Below, piece by piece: positions 9,143-18,725 of a stretch of 64,000 bases of DNA (the stretch's first letter is position 1; each line of letters starts with the position of its first letter). Source of the DNA: Methanolinea sp. (GTDB lineage: Archaea > Halobacteriota > Methanomicrobia > Methanomicrobiales > Methanospirillaceae). The notes beneath the pieces were generated by a model. It was given only the letters and a program-made list of their open reading frames with translations. It was not told the origin of the DNA and searched no databases. The DNA is taken from positions 1 to 64,000 of the forward strand of contig JADFDO010000012.1 of assembly GCA_018262855.1 (NCBI GenBank), read 5' to 3'. A program made the translations under genes and the position numbers.

Positions 9143-10788
9143 CTGCGCTCCAGGACTGCCCCCCTGTCAGCCTGGCCCACCATGGATGCATACCTTGCGA
9201 GCACCCCTTTCAACGGGCGCACCCGCGGTTTCCATCCCTTCCTGCGCTGTTCGAGTTCCTCCGGGGCCACCTGGACGTCAAGCGTCCGGGCATGGAGATC
9301 GATGGTGACCCTGTCCCCCTCCCTGACAAGGCCGATAGGCCCTCCAACCGCGGCTTCCGGGGTCACGTGACCAATGCAGGGGCCGCGGGTACCCCCGGAG
9401 AACCTTCCATCTGTCACAAGTGCGACCCTCGAGTACCCAAGCCCCACGATGGCTGACGTTGGGGAAAGCATCTCGGGCATGCCCGGTGATCCTCTTGGCC
9501 CCTCGTACCTGATGATCACGACGTCGCCCTCGTTGATCTTCCGATTGAGTATTGCAGACATCGCCTCCTGCTCGCCGTCAAACACGCGGGCAGGCCCGGC
9601 AAGTCTCCATGCCTCGACCGGGACTGCGGCGGACTTTATCACCGCACCCATCGGGGCAAGGCTTCCGAAGAGGATGCAGAGTCCTCCCGCGGCATTCACG
9701 GGATCTGCAGTGCTCCGTATAATGCCCTTTTCAGGGACCTTCGCGTCTCGTCCAATCTCCCTGATCCGCTTCCCCGAAACAGTCGGGGTATCGGCGAGGA
9801 ACGCAGAGAGTGCATTCAGCACCGCCGGGATGCCTCCCGACCTGTGGAGGGCAAGCATCGAATGGGGCCCGGATGGCTGCATGTGACAGATGTGGGGGAC
9901 CTGTTCGCCGATACGGATGAAAGAGTCAAGGGAGAGGTCAACTCCGGCCTCGGTAGCGATAGCCATCAGATGGAGGACAGTATTCGTAGAGCCGCCAAGC
10001 GCCATGTCCACGCGGATAGCGTTCTCGAGGCTCTCTTTTGTGACGATTTGGCGTGGGAGGACACCATCCTTCACGAGCGCCATGATCCGCTCGCCGGACT
10101 CTCTTGTGATCCTTAGTTTTGCTGCATCGACCGCGGGGATTGCCGCACATCCGGGGAGCGACATCCCCATCGCCTCGGTCATGCAGGCCATCGTATTCGC
10201 AGTGTAGAGTCCCTGGCAGCTGCCGCAGCCCGGCATCGCAGCACATTCGAGGGTGCAGAGATCCGCCTCGCTCATGGATCCCGCAGCAACCTTTCCGACC
10301 CCTTCAAAGATATCAATGAGCGAGAGATCGCGGCCTTCCATGTATCCCGGGAGCATCGCACCCCCCGTGACGACGATGGATGGGATGTTGCACCGAACCG
10401 CAGCCATCAGCATACCGGGGACGATCTTGTCACAGGTGCCGAGGAGCACCATCCCGTCGAACCTGTGAGCCTCTGCCATAAGTTCGACCGAGTCAGCGAT
10501 ATTCTCGCGGGAGGGAAGGGAGTAGCGCATCCCTTCATGACCCATGGCAACGCCGTCGCAGATCCCGATTACCCCGAACTCGAACGGGACACCGCCCGCG
10601 GCCGCAACCCCTTCTCTGATCTTCCCGGCGAGGGTGCGAAGATGGGTGTGGCCAGGCACGATATCGTTCCAGGCATTCGCGATGCCGATATAGGGCTTTT
10701 CGATCTCACTGTCGGTAATTCCCAGGGACCGTAAAAGAGCCCTGTTCGGCGCCCGCTGGTATCCTTTCTTAACCTCGTCACTTCGCAT
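9139..10788 (-). CDS. ilvD: Dihydroxy-acid dehydratase
   Basis: Catalyses the dehydration of 2,3-dihydroxy-3-methyl acids to 2-oxo acids in valine, leucine and isoleucine synthesis, using an Fe-S cluster. The protein has the family elements [17 protein letters not shown] near the N terminus, [29 protein letters not shown] and a C-terminal [11 protein letters not shown]. Cluster cysteines are those of CDK, PGCGSC and the N-terminal region. Typical family proteins begin MRSDxVKKG, so the ATG at 10788 is preferred over an in-frame GTG at 10806. It is followed with a 4-nt overlap by the PPK2-family gene, an unusual partner for this enzyme. Confidence 0.97.
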   Translation of the reverse strand: MRSDEVKKGYQRAPNRALLRSLGITDSEIEKPYIGIANAWNDIVPGHTHLRTLAGKIREGVAAAGGVPFEFGVIGICDGVAMGHEGMRYSLPSRENIADSVELMAEAHRFDGMVLLGTCDKIVPGMLMAAVRCNIPSIVVTGGAMLPGYMEGRDLSLIDIFEGVGKVAAGSMSEADLCTLECAAMPGCGSCQGLYTANTMACMTEAMGMSLPGCAAIPAVDAAKLRITRESGERIMALVKDGVLPRQIVTKESLENAIRVDMALGGSTNTVLHLMAIATEAGVDLSLDSFIRIGEQVPHICHMQPSGPHSMLALHRSGGIPAVLNALSAFLADTPTVSGKRIREIGRDAKVPEKGIIRSTADPVNAAGGLCILFGSLAPMGAVIKSAAVPVEAWRLAGPARVFDGEQEAMSAILNRKINEGDVVIIRYEGPRGSPGMPEMLSPTSAIVGLGYSRVALVTDGRFSGGTRGPCIGHVTPEAAVGGPIGLVREGDRVTIDLHARTLDVQVAPEELEQRRKGWKPRVRPLKGVLARYASMVGQADRGAVLERR

Positions 10789-10919
10789 CATGCGTACAAT
10801 CCCCACATTCTTCTCTGCACTTCTCTTTTTACTGAAGCATAATCAAACCGGCTGCTAAAAATACGCCTCTACGATGAGGACGAAAAGATGGGGGCCTGCC
10901 GCCACGTTCCCAGGTGTAC

Positions 10920-12257
10920 TTAACTCCTTCGGTATGCGAGCGCCGAACGAACGAAGGAGACCACAAAATCAGGGGAGAAGTATGCATGGGTGTACGTCCC
11001 GAGGCTTTCGCCTGCATATAATCCATCGTTGCCATCCACGATTCCCTTTCCCCTGCAGAGCCGGATGGCGAACTCTGCATCGTGATGGCATTCAACCGTC
11101 GAGTAATGAAACTCGTGGCCGAGGATCCGTGCGCCGGACGGGGCATATCCCGGCCCCCCGGTCCAGGTGCCATCGGAATACCCGAGCGCCTGGATCTTGC
11201 CGGTCATGAACGCGTCGGCCGGGAGGATGCCTGCCATCCTGAAGGTACGATCGCCTGTAAACTTCCCGCAGAGGTAGAGAAGACCTCCGCACTCGGCATA
11301 GACGGGCATCCCGTCGTCAGCAGCGTGTGCCAGCTGCTCCCTGCATGGCGAGATTTCGAGCCCGGCAGCATGGAGTTCGGGGTATCCCCCGCCAAGGTAC
11401 ACTGCATCGACATCGGGGAGATTCCCGAACAGGGGGGAGAATGGCACGAGTTGTGCGCCTGAACGAACGAGAAGGTCCAGGTTGTCCTGGTAGTAAAAAC
11501 AGAATGCCGCGTCACGGGCGACACCGATCCTCACGCAGCTCTCGCGTCTCCCTTCCTCTGCAGGAGAGAACGGGAGGTCTGGTGCGGTCCTTGCTATCCC
11601 AAGAACGCGGTCGATATCGCAATGCTTCTCGATCAGCTCCGCAAGGTGCTCGGCCCGCCCGGTCTCGTGCGCCATCTCGAGCCCAAGATGCCGGCTCCGT
11701 ATCTCAAGACCCGGCTCACGGGGGATGTACCCGATGGCAGGGACTGTTTGCTCCTCCTCGATCATCTCCCTGTGCCGCGGGCTCCCCACCCTGTTGTAGA
11801 CCACCCCCGAGATCCTGATACCAGGCTCGTAGTCCATGAACCCCTTCACCAGCGCATGAACGCTCCGCGACATCCCCATGACGTCAGCAACGAGTAGTGC
11901 GGGAGATGCGAGGATCCGCATGACATGGGCCGTGCTCGCCCGGTCGCCCCCTTCGATGCCATCGTACATCCCCATAACACCTTCGATAACCGCTATATCC
12001 GCGCCTGAACAGTTGCGAGCAAATGTTGCCGCAAGTCCTTCCTCTCCCATCATGAAGGGATCAAGATTCCTGGAGACACGACCGCAGATCGCGGTATGGT
12101 GAGTCGGGTCGATAAAATCAGGACCCACCTTGAAAGGCTGGACCACGAGTCCCCTCGCAACGAGCGCTTCCATGATCCCTCGGGCTACCGTGGTCTTCCC
12201 GCATCCGCTGTGCGTCCCGGCAATCATGATCCGTGGAATGGAAAGCATCCGTATCAC
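10920..12257 (-). CDS. cfbB: Ni-sirohydrochlorin a,c-diamide synthase (CbiA/CobB family)
   Basis: A 445-residue glutamine-dependent amidotransferase. The N-terminal dethiobiotin-synthetase-like domain has the P-loop GTHSGCGKTT (residues 14-23) and KVGPDFIDPTHH; the C-terminal class I amidotransferase-like domain has the catalytic cysteine in YAECGGLLYL. In methanogens this family includes CfbB, which amidates the a and c side chains of Ni-sirohydrochlorin on the way to coenzyme F430, the cofactor of methyl-CoM reductase. The cobalamin-pathway enzyme CbiA is the alternative; sequence alone separates the two poorly, but a methanogen must encode CfbB and no cobalamin genes lie nearby. ATG at 12248 is an alternative start. 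Confidence 0.88.
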   Translation of the reverse strand: MIRMLSIPRIMIAGTHSGCGKTTVARGIMEALVARGLVVQPFKVGPDFIDPTHHTAICGRVSRNLDPFMMGEEGLAATFARNCSGADIAVIEGVMGMYDGIEGGDRASTAHVMRILASPALLVADVMGMSRSVHALVKGFMDYEPGIRISGVVYNRVGSPRHREMIEEEQTVPAIGYIPREPGLEIRSRHLGLEMAHETGRAEHLAELIEKHCDIDRVLGIARTAPDLPFSPAEEGRRESCVRIGVARDAAFCFYYQDNLDLLVRSGAQLVPFSPLFGNLPDVDAVYLGGGYPELHAAGLEISPCREQLAHAADDGMPVYAECGGLLYLCGKFTGDRTFRMAGILPADAFMTGKIQALGYSDGTWTGGPGYAPSGARILGHEFHYSTVECHHDAEFAIRLCRGKGIVDGNDGLYAGESLGTYTHAYFSPDFVVSFVRSALAYRRS

Positions 12258-12293
12258 CCTGTACCAGATACATCATCGCGGCTGGTATTGAAA

Positions 12294-12539
12294 AATGCCC
12301 TTCCCGGACTATCAATAAACAGGTGTAAAAGAATTGAGCGCGTAGCCGAGGATGGCACAACCATCATCGAACGGAATAATAAGAAGATATCCGGTATCAC
12401 GGCAGAGGATCACTTCATCCTCGGAATACCGCGGAAAGCCGGCTCGGAATATACCATCAGGATGATGATCGTCTCTCCCGATGAACGGGGGCTGGAGAAA
12501 GGCACACTCACGATCGGACCAATTCTTGCGCCCACGTGA
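12294..12539 (+). pseudogene. Possible decayed 3' end of a beta-rich protein gene
   Basis: Between the starts and ends of two minus-strand genes, the plus strand holds a frame of about 80 codons ending at 12539 with ordinary codon use and an alternating hydrophobic pattern like a beta-sandwich domain (for example HFILGIP and TLTIGPI). There is no suitable ATG, GTG or TTG start in the intergenic part of this frame. It may be the remnant of a deleted gene, or chance. I do not recognise a family. Confidence 0.25.
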
Positions 12540-12548
12540 GCGCCTGAA

Positions 12549-15020
12549 TCACCCGATTCCCCACTGGGCAAGCGTGGTCCGCGAGGGATCGATATCCGCC
12601 CAGTTCCACCCGAGCGCCTCGATGATCCGGGAGATGGGCTGTTTCACCGTCTTCTCCATCATCATCTCCCAGTCCACCTGGAACTCAGACGGCACCTGGT
12701 CCCCGTACTCGAAGCAGAGCACATCGGTCTTCTGGTATTTCGCGATCACGTTCTTTATATACACTCTCTTGGGCTTGCTCCCCTTCGCAAACTCCATTCC
12801 CAGGTTCTTGTTCGAGTATTTCGCACCCCTGACATGAGCGTCATCGGTCTGGTAATCGCCGAGATCCTTCCCTATACCCCCGGGTATACCGATCTCGTCG
12901 AGTGAGTATCTCCCGGCCCGGAAGTCGCGGATCACATCGCCCAGGTAGCGCTTGACCGGGTCGTATCCCTGGCCCATGAGGATGAGTTCCATCACCTTCC
13001 GCTGGACAACCTTGGTGATCTGGGGGTAATCGCTCCTCCGGATCTCGAAGCCCACGATATCGATCTCGTCAACATCGGCCCCCTCCTTCCAGACGAGGTG
13101 TCCTGCATAGCGCTTCTTTTTACCGGCCTGGAAGAAACGCCGGTACACTTTCTCGAATTTTATCGAGAAATAATGGGTATCGGCATTCAGTTCCCGCCGG
13201 GCAAAGTCTGCATAACTCGCGTTCAGGGCTTTTTCTATCTCTCTCGCCTTGTCAATGGTGGACTTGAGATCGAGACCAGGTAGTGCAACCATGCAGGAAT
13301 CGGTATCGCCGTAGATCACGTGCGAGCCGAGCGACTCTATCACGGATCTCGTGTGTTCGATGATTGCCCTTCCTACTGACGTGATGGCTGATCCTATCTC
13401 CCTGTCGTAGAGACGGAACCGTGTATATCCGCTGACCCCGTAATAGGTGTTCATGATCACCTTGAGCACGTTCTGTTGCATGTCATAGAGAATGTACTCA
13501 GGCGATCCGAAGGGGTAGCGATTCCGGAGCGCCTTCTTCTCGTCCCTCTCTTTCAGGAGATCGCTGATGATGCTCCGTGTGAGGCCGTCAGGATGCTTCC
13601 GGAACCGTATGCCGTTTGGAGCCCGCAGATCCCCTGATGGGTCCTTGGTCTCAGGGGATGCGTTGATAGTCATCATGGCCATGGGATAGAGGGACTTGAG
13701 ATCGAGGACGACCACGTTCTCCTTCACACCCCTGCTCGGGTCAAACACGGTCGCACCTTCGAACTCCTCGGCAGGAGCGTAACCCTTGGAAGGGAGCACA
13801 TAGCGGCCATGAGCCTTCCGCAGAACGAAGATATCGATGACATTTGACGAGTTCAGGGTCCTTTCAAGCGGGCAGCCCACATATCTCGCGATCTCCCGGT
13901 AGAACTCGATGATCCGGTTCTTTTCATCGATGGCAACGCAGAGCTTCACGTCCATGTGGTTGTATTCGACAAGTAGGCAGGGGTCGCTCTTCCAGAGGTC
14001 GCTGATCGTTCCCTTGTACCTGACCTTTGTTTCACCCACTTCCGCCTCCGCGACCGCGTCGAGCCGGTAGGATTCCCGAAGCGTCGCATGCATCTTCCGG
14101 TATGCAGGGAGGAGATCGAACATCGCGCGGCCGCGGAGCGCAAGCCTCTCCACGTCGCCTTCAAGCCGTGCGAGCATCGAGGGGGAGAGGGAGAGCGCCT
14201 CCATCCTCCGTTTGATGTAGGGGAGGTCGAATTCGAGGAAGTTCCACCCCGACAGGATGTCGGGATCGGTCTCCTTGAGATACACCGCAAAGGCTTTCAG
14301 CATCTCGGTCTCGGAGAAACAGACCCGGAGGGTATGCCTGCCGGGGTCAAAACAGCCCGATTTCAGGGGAGCTGCTTCGCGAAGCCTTACCTCGTCGGGT
14401 TCCTGTCCCTGCGGGAGGTAAAGGAAGGTTGCGTAGCGGTCAAGGTATGAGTCCCAGCAGGTGATACAGATGATGGCATCGCGGCCGGGGTCGGGAAACC
14501 CACGCTGGTCCTCGCACTCGATATCGAGCATGCAAACCCGAGCCGGGGCATATACTTCGGCGGGACGTATTTCACGGTAATCAGCGACGATTCCTGGCAG
14601 GACGACGCCACCCGTGAGCCCGGTATCGATCATGAACCTTGTCGCAAAGGGAATATCTGCCTCAAAATGATGGTACCGGTCCCTGACATCCCTCACATCG
14701 GTGGGCTTCCCCGTATAAAGGCGGACAACCTGATCCCCCTTGATCGAAGTAGCGCGGGCACCCATTTCGGGAGTCACCTGGGCGGGGAGTGTGCTTCGTT
14801 CCACCTGCTCGGCAGGCGCATAAAAATATGGGCGGAACCCTGTCACCTGGATATGCCGGGCAGTTCCATCCGCTTCTCGCCCGAATATGTGGATAAGGGG
14901 GCCTCCGGGAGTGTTGGAGTATTCCACCTGGGTGATCGACACCGTGCACTCCCTGTGGGGATTACCTGAAGGAAGACCTGATGGAGGTGCGTGGGTCCCG
15001 TTATCCTGCGACCGGTCCAT
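12549..15020 (-). CDS. polB: Family B DNA polymerase
   Basis: An 823-residue replicative or repair DNA polymerase with 3'-5' proofreading. Exonuclease motifs are DIE (LDIECEDQRG), NFLEFDLPY and YNHMDVKLC; polymerase motif A is DLKSLYPMAM, motif B is KVIMNTYYG and motif C is YGDTDS. These are all complete, so both activities are expected. The C terminus is acceptable for a PCNA-binding tail, though I see no strong PIP box. It lies 6 bp downstream of the malate dehydrogenase gene on the same strand, which suggests co-transcription. In Methanomicrobiales PolB works alongside the archaeal PolD. Confidence 0.96.
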   Translation of the reverse strand: MDRSQDNGTHAPPSGLPSGNPHRECTVSITQVEYSNTPGGPLIHIFGREADGTARHIQVTGFRPYFYAPAEQVERSTLPAQVTPEMGARATSIKGDQVVRLYTGKPTDVRDVRDRYHHFEADIPFATRFMIDTGLTGGVVLPGIVADYREIRPAEVYAPARVCMLDIECEDQRGFPDPGRDAIICITCWDSYLDRYATFLYLPQGQEPDEVRLREAAPLKSGCFDPGRHTLRVCFSETEMLKAFAVYLKETDPDILSGWNFLEFDLPYIKRRMEALSLSPSMLARLEGDVERLALRGRAMFDLLPAYRKMHATLRESYRLDAVAEAEVGETKVRYKGTISDLWKSDPCLLVEYNHMDVKLCVAIDEKNRIIEFYREIARYVGCPLERTLNSSNVIDIFVLRKAHGRYVLPSKGYAPAEEFEGATVFDPSRGVKENVVVLDLKSLYPMAMMTINASPETKDPSGDLRAPNGIRFRKHPDGLTRSIISDLLKERDEKKALRNRYPFGSPEYILYDMQQNVLKVIMNTYYGVSGYTRFRLYDREIGSAITSVGRAIIEHTRSVIESLGSHVIYGDTDSCMVALPGLDLKSTIDKAREIEKALNASYADFARRELNADTHYFSIKFEKVYRRFFQAGKKKRYAGHLVWKEGADVDEIDIVGFEIRRSDYPQITKVVQRKVMELILMGQGYDPVKRYLGDVIRDFRAGRYSLDEIGIPGGIGKDLGDYQTDDAHVRGAKYSNKNLGMEFAKGSKPKRVYIKNVIAKYQKTDVLCFEYGDQVPSEFQVDWEMMMEKTVKQPISRIIEALGWNWADIDPSRTTLAQWGIG

Positions 15021-15026
15021 GTCTCC

Positions 15027-15893
15027 TCAAACTCCAAGCTGTGCACAGAGGCCCGTGACAAACTCCCCTGCGTTCTCAAAGTGGGTGCGCTCCCATGCAT
15101 CCAGTTTCCATTCAAGGATCTCCGAGATGCCATCCCTCCCGACTTTCACGGGAACGCCAAGTGAGCATCCGGAGAGCCCGTATTCGCCATCAAGGATGCA
15201 GGAGCATATCTTCGTCGCTTTCTTATCTTCCACGATCGCCCTTACGAGATCCACGATATGATAGGCAGGCCCAAAGACTGTGCCCCCCTTCCCCTTGATG
15301 ATCTCCATGCTCGCTCCCCGGAGTTGGGTGAGAATCTCTTCGCGGAGGGGAACCGGGACTGATTTTTTCAGGCGACTGAAGAGCGGCACCTGGAACTCCC
15401 CATGATCCCCGAGAACATAGGCCTTCCCCGGGATACGTCTCTTTTTCAGTTCCAGGCCAAACCTTGCAGAGTCGAGCTGCCCTCCGAACCCGATGCATCG
15501 TGAGGAGTCGATGCCGTTCTTCCGGCAGAGATAGTAGTTGTTTGCATCCATCGGGTTGGTGACGGTGATCAGTATCCCCTCATAATTTTTGAGGACCTGG
15601 CTGCATTCGAATGCAACCGGGAGGTTTGCCTGGAGGAGGTCGGCCCTTGTTTTCACATCGGGATTCCGGGGGAGCCCTGCAGAAAAAATACAGATATCGC
15701 TCTTTTTCACCGACCTCCAATCGGTGCTTACCGGGATATCGAGCCCCGTGTGCTTGAGGTCAAGCACCTGGGAATTCAAAAATGCCGGGACTGCATCATA
15801 CATCACAAATTCATCCGCAAGTCCGAGCATCGCCGAGAGATAGGCAACCTGGCCCCCAACCCTGCCGACTCCCAGCACCGATATTGATGTCAT
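15027..15893 (-). CDS. mdh: Malate dehydrogenase (lactate/malate dehydrogenase superfamily)
   Basis: A 288-residue NAD(P)-dependent dehydrogenase. The Rossmann motif GVGRVGG is at residues 7-13; AGLPRNP carries a substrate-binding arginine; TNPMDANNYY and GFGGQLDSARF follow; and the catalytic histidine is in GDHGE. The family interconverts malate and oxaloacetate, which fits the incomplete reductive TCA cycle of methanogens. The form resembles archaeal LDH-like MDHs, somewhat shorter than the usual 300-310 residues. The gene is divergent from pyrD (61 bp apart) and leads into polB. Confidence 0.9.
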   Translation of the reverse strand: MTSISVLGVGRVGGQVAYLSAMLGLADEFVMYDAVPAFLNSQVLDLKHTGLDIPVSTDWRSVKKSDICIFSAGLPRNPDVKTRADLLQANLPVAFECSQVLKNYEGILITVTNPMDANNYYLCRKNGIDSSRCIGFGGQLDSARFGLELKKRRIPGKAYVLGDHGEFQVPLFSRLKKSVPVPLREEILTQLRGASMEIIKGKGGTVFGPAYHIVDLVRAIVEDKKATKICSCILDGEYGLSGCSLGVPVKVGRDGISEILEWKLDAWERTHFENAGEFVTGLCAQLGV

Positions 15894-15954
15894 ACCCTTG
15901 TATCATTCCCATCCGGAGAATAAATAATTACAATCACGATGATCTTTACTCTAC

Positions 15955-16842
15955 ATGGAAAAAATCCGTCCCGGGCAGGTCGAGGTTGGGGGTGTCGTGC
16001 TCGGGAACCACCTTCTGCTGGCGGCAGGCATCCTTGGCACCACCGGATCATCGCTCTCCCGGATTCTTTCTTCGGGCGCCGGTGGAGTTGTCACAAAATC
16101 GATAGGTCCGGTCCCTCTTGATGGCCACCCGGGCCCGTGCCTGGTTCCAGTCGAAGGGGGTCTTCTGAACGCCATGGGACTTCCCAACCCCTCGATGGAG
16201 TTCCTTGATGAGCTGGCCCCCCTTTCCGGAAAACCAGTGGTTGCCAGCATTTTCGGGGGCAGTCCTGCAGAGTTCGCTGCCGTTGCAGGATGGTTCAGGG
16301 GAAAGGTGAGCGCCGTCGAGCTGAACCTCTCCTGCCCTCATGCCCGGGGCTATGGAGCAGCGCTTGGAACAGACCCGGTCCTTGTAGAGGAATGCACCCG
16401 GGCAGTTGCAGGGCTCGGGATTCCCACCTGGGTGAAACTCACGCCAAATGTCACGGATATCGCGGAGATCGGAAGGGCCGCGGAAAAGGGAGGAGCCTCC
16501 GCACTTGTTGCCATTAACACCATAAAAGCGATGCGCATCTCTGTCGGCCTGAAAAGGCCGGTCCTTGGAAACCGCGTGGGTGGCCTGTCCGGCAGGGCTG
16601 TGTTTCCCGTTGCCGTCCGGTGTGTCTACGAACTGTATGATGCCTGTTCTATTCCAATAATAGGGTGTGGCGGCATTTCCAGTGCAGAAGACGTCCTCGA
16701 GATGATGATGGCCGGGGCATCAGCCGTTGAGCTCGGAACTGCGGTTATGGAGAATATCTCGGTCTTCTCAACTATCTCGTCCGATCTCTATGATAAGAAC
16801 GGTGTACCGGCATCGGCTATCGTGGGGTGTGCACATGACTGA
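15955..16842 (+). CDS. pyrD: Dihydroorotate dehydrogenase, catalytic subunit (class 1B)
   Basis: Oxidises dihydroorotate to orotate in pyrimidine synthesis with an FMN cofactor. The 295-residue protein has the class 1 active-site cysteine in NLSCPHARG, the GGLLNAMGLPNP segment, NTIKAM, and the FMN phosphate-binding elements GCGGISSAEDV and AVELGTA. Class 1B enzymes need an electron-transfer subunit, and the pyrK gene overlaps the 3' end by 8 nt. The ATG at 15955 gives the usual family N terminus. Confidence 0.95.
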   Translation: MEKIRPGQVEVGGVVLGNHLLLAAGILGTTGSSLSRILSSGAGGVVTKSIGPVPLDGHPGPCLVPVEGGLLNAMGLPNPSMEFLDELAPLSGKPVVASIFGGSPAEFAAVAGWFRGKVSAVELNLSCPHARGYGAALGTDPVLVEECTRAVAGLGIPTWVKLTPNVTDIAEIGRAAEKGGASALVAINTIKAMRISVGLKRPVLGNRVGGLSGRAVFPVAVRCVYELYDACSIPIIGCGGISSAEDVLEMMMAGASAVELGTAVMENISVFSTISSDLYDKNGVPASAIVGCAHD

Positions 16843-17599
16843 CGGACTCCCTCTCACAGTGACCATTACCGCAATAACAGAAGAGACAGCCCAGGTCAGG
16901 TCATTCTCATTCGATCACGAATTCTCCTTCAACCCCGGGCAGTTCGTCATGGTCTGGATCCCCGGAGTGGACGAGATCCCGATGGCGCTCTCTTCCGCAT
17001 CCTCAATCACGGTCCAGCGCGTAGGAGATGCGACCAGCGCACTCTTTTCCTTAACCGACGGAGATACACTTGGGATCCGCGGCCCGTTTGGTAACGGATT
17101 CCCCAATGTTCAGAATGTCCTCGCAGTCGCCGGGGGCGTGGGAGCAGCACCATTGATGCCGGCAATTCGCGCAGGAGCGGTCAGAAAATGCCTTCTTGGT
17201 GCGCGTTCGGCTTCGGATCTCCTCTTCGCGGAGAATATTCGAAGGTATGCCGATCTTGCGATCTCGACCGATGATGGATCTGAAGGTCACCATGGTTTTG
17301 TCGCGGATCTCCTCATTGACGAAGATCCCGAAAGGTATGACGCCCTCTTCTGCTGCGGCCCGGAGCGTATGATGGCCGCTGTTCACAAGATACTCCTTCA
17401 GTCAGGGCATGTGGAGATGGGGTACTTCAGCCTCCACAGGTACATGAAATGCGGTCTTGGAGTATGCGGCTCATGCTCCCTTGATCCCGAAGGGTTGAGG
17501 GTGTGCAGGGACGGACCTGTCTTCAGGGGAGATCTCCTCACAAGGAGCGAGTTCGGGCATTATTCCCGTGATGCAAGCGGAAGGCGGCGCTCTATATAA
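16835..17599 (+). CDS. pyrK: Dihydroorotate dehydrogenase electron-transfer subunit
   Basis: A 254-residue FAD- and [2Fe-2S]-containing subunit that passes electrons from dihydroorotate oxidation to NAD+. It shows a ferredoxin-reductase-like FAD domain (PGQFVMVW; GIRGPFGNGF), a nucleotide-binding segment (AVAGGVGAAPLM) and C-terminal cluster cysteines in CGLGVCGSC and a later VCRDG. The ATG at 16835 overlaps the pyrD stop by 8 nt and gives the expected N terminus; the frame is open further upstream but that would lie inside pyrD. Confidence 0.93.
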   Translation: MTDGLPLTVTITAITEETAQVRSFSFDHEFSFNPGQFVMVWIPGVDEIPMALSSASSITVQRVGDATSALFSLTDGDTLGIRGPFGNGFPNVQNVLAVAGGVGAAPLMPAIRAGAVRKCLLGARSASDLLFAENIRRYADLAISTDDGSEGHHGFVADLLIDEDPERYDALFCCGPERMMAAVHKILLQSGHVEMGYFSLHRYMKCGLGVCGSCSLDPEGLRVCRDGPVFRGDLLTRSEFGHYSRDASGRRRSI

Positions 17600-17639
17600 T
17601 GGCCTCTGTTGAACGGTGGTTTCGAGTAATGAATTCTGC

Positions 17640-17809
17640 CCGATTTTCCCACTATTTTAATTTAAACTATTGCAAAACGCCAATGCAGTGCAAAAATCAT
17701 TTAGAAAGGTATTAATAACACCAGAAAGGATTTTAATTTTGAACCTATACGCGAAGTGAATTACTGGAATGGTACAGTATAGGTAGGACATTCGAGAGGT
17801 GTGAAAAAA
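17640..17809 (+). promoter_or_regulatory. A/T-rich leader and likely promoter of the formate channel gene
   Basis: About 160 bp of strongly A/T-rich sequence, unlike the surrounding GC-rich coding DNA, precedes fdhC. It contains TATA-like stretches (TTTAATTTAAAC near 17657 and TTTTAATTTTGAA near 17731) and a near-direct repeat beginning AGAAAGG at about 17703 and 17726. A GAGAGGT ribosome site lies just before the start. I cannot fix the transcription start. Confidence 0.45.
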
Positions 17810-18688
17810 ATGGTGTTTCATCCCCCAGTAGCAATCGTCGCGAAAGCCGCCGACGCTGGGAAGTACAAAGTAGGGCTGCCCGCCTGGAACATGACCCTTC
17901 GTGGATTCATGGCCGGCGCATACATCGCCATGGGTGGCGCTCTTGCAACCATGTGCAGCACTGGAATCCAGGCATCTGATGCAGCATTGCGGTTTGGCAC
18001 TGCCAGTGCCGGTTTTAGCCAGTTGATTACGGGAGCTGTGTTCCCTGTTGGGCTTATTATCATCGTCCTTACCGGTGCAGAACTCTTCACTGGCGACGCG
18101 ATGCTTGCCCCGATGGCCGCGTTTATCCACAAAATCAGCTGGGCACAAGTGCTCAACCTCTGGGTATGGGTCTACATCGGAAACCTGATCGGTTCGATCT
18201 GGTATGCCTATATGATGGCATACGGACCACTGTGCAGTGTAGATGCCGCCGGACTGATTACTGCAAATGCATTCGGAACACGCGCAATCGCGATCGCATC
18301 TGCAAAAGTGAGCTATGTGACCATGGCTGGGCACTGGTCAGCATTCCTGAAAGCAATCGGTTGTAACTGGCTTGTCAACCTGGCTGTGCTCCTCGGTATC
18401 TGTGCCGATGATCTTATTGGGAAGTTCTTCGGGATCTGGTTCCCGATCATGGCCTTCGTTTCCAGCGGATTCGAGCACTGCGTTGCCAACATGTACTTCA
18501 TCCCGGCAGGGATCCTCACTCAAGGTTTCATTACCGATCCCACGAAGATTAATGCAGGGCTGAATTGGGTTTCCTTTTTCACAAACAACCTGATTGTTGT
18601 CACTATAGGCAACATCGTGGGTGGAATGGTCTTCGTGGGTGTTATTTACTGGGTTGCGTTCCGGAAAGAGATCGCAGCGCTCAAGTAG
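17810..18688 (+). CDS. fdhC: Formate channel/transporter of the FNT family
   Basis: A roughly 292-residue integral membrane protein with six helices. The family signature AELFTGDAML, the NWLVNLAVLLG element and the channel histidine in SSGFEHCVANMYF are present, all characteristic of formate/nitrite channels. In hydrogenotrophic methanogens this protein brings in formate as an electron donor, and the motif set fits FdhC better than a nitrite channel. The ATG at 17810 follows GAGAGGT and is preferred to a GTG at 17801. No formate dehydrogenase genes lie in the window. The long A/T-rich leader suggests a strong or regulated promoter. Confidence 0.93.
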   Translation: MVFHPPVAIVAKAADAGKYKVGLPAWNMTLRGFMAGAYIAMGGALATMCSTGIQASDAALRFGTASAGFSQLITGAVFPVGLIIIVLTGAELFTGDAMLAPMAAFIHKISWAQVLNLWVWVYIGNLIGSIWYAYMMAYGPLCSVDAAGLITANAFGTRAIAIASAKVSYVTMAGHWSAFLKAIGCNWLVNLAVLLGICADDLIGKFFGIWFPIMAFVSSGFEHCVANMYFIPAGILTQGFITDPTKINAGLNWVSFFTNNLIVVTIGNIVGGMVFVGVIYWVAFRKEIAALK

Positions 18689-18705
18689 ATTAACCGCCTA
18701 TATTT

Positions 18706-18725
18706 TTTCCGATGAAAATCGGAAA
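18706..18725 (+). promoter_or_regulatory. Hairpin with GAAA tetraloop across the next start codon
   Basis: TTTCCGAT-GAAA-ATCGGAAA is a perfect 8-bp stem closed by a GNRA-type tetraloop. The ATG of the following gene (18712-18714) lies at the top of the stem and loop. A T-run precedes it. It could mask the start codon, end the fdhC transcript, or be coincidental. Confidence 0.4.
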
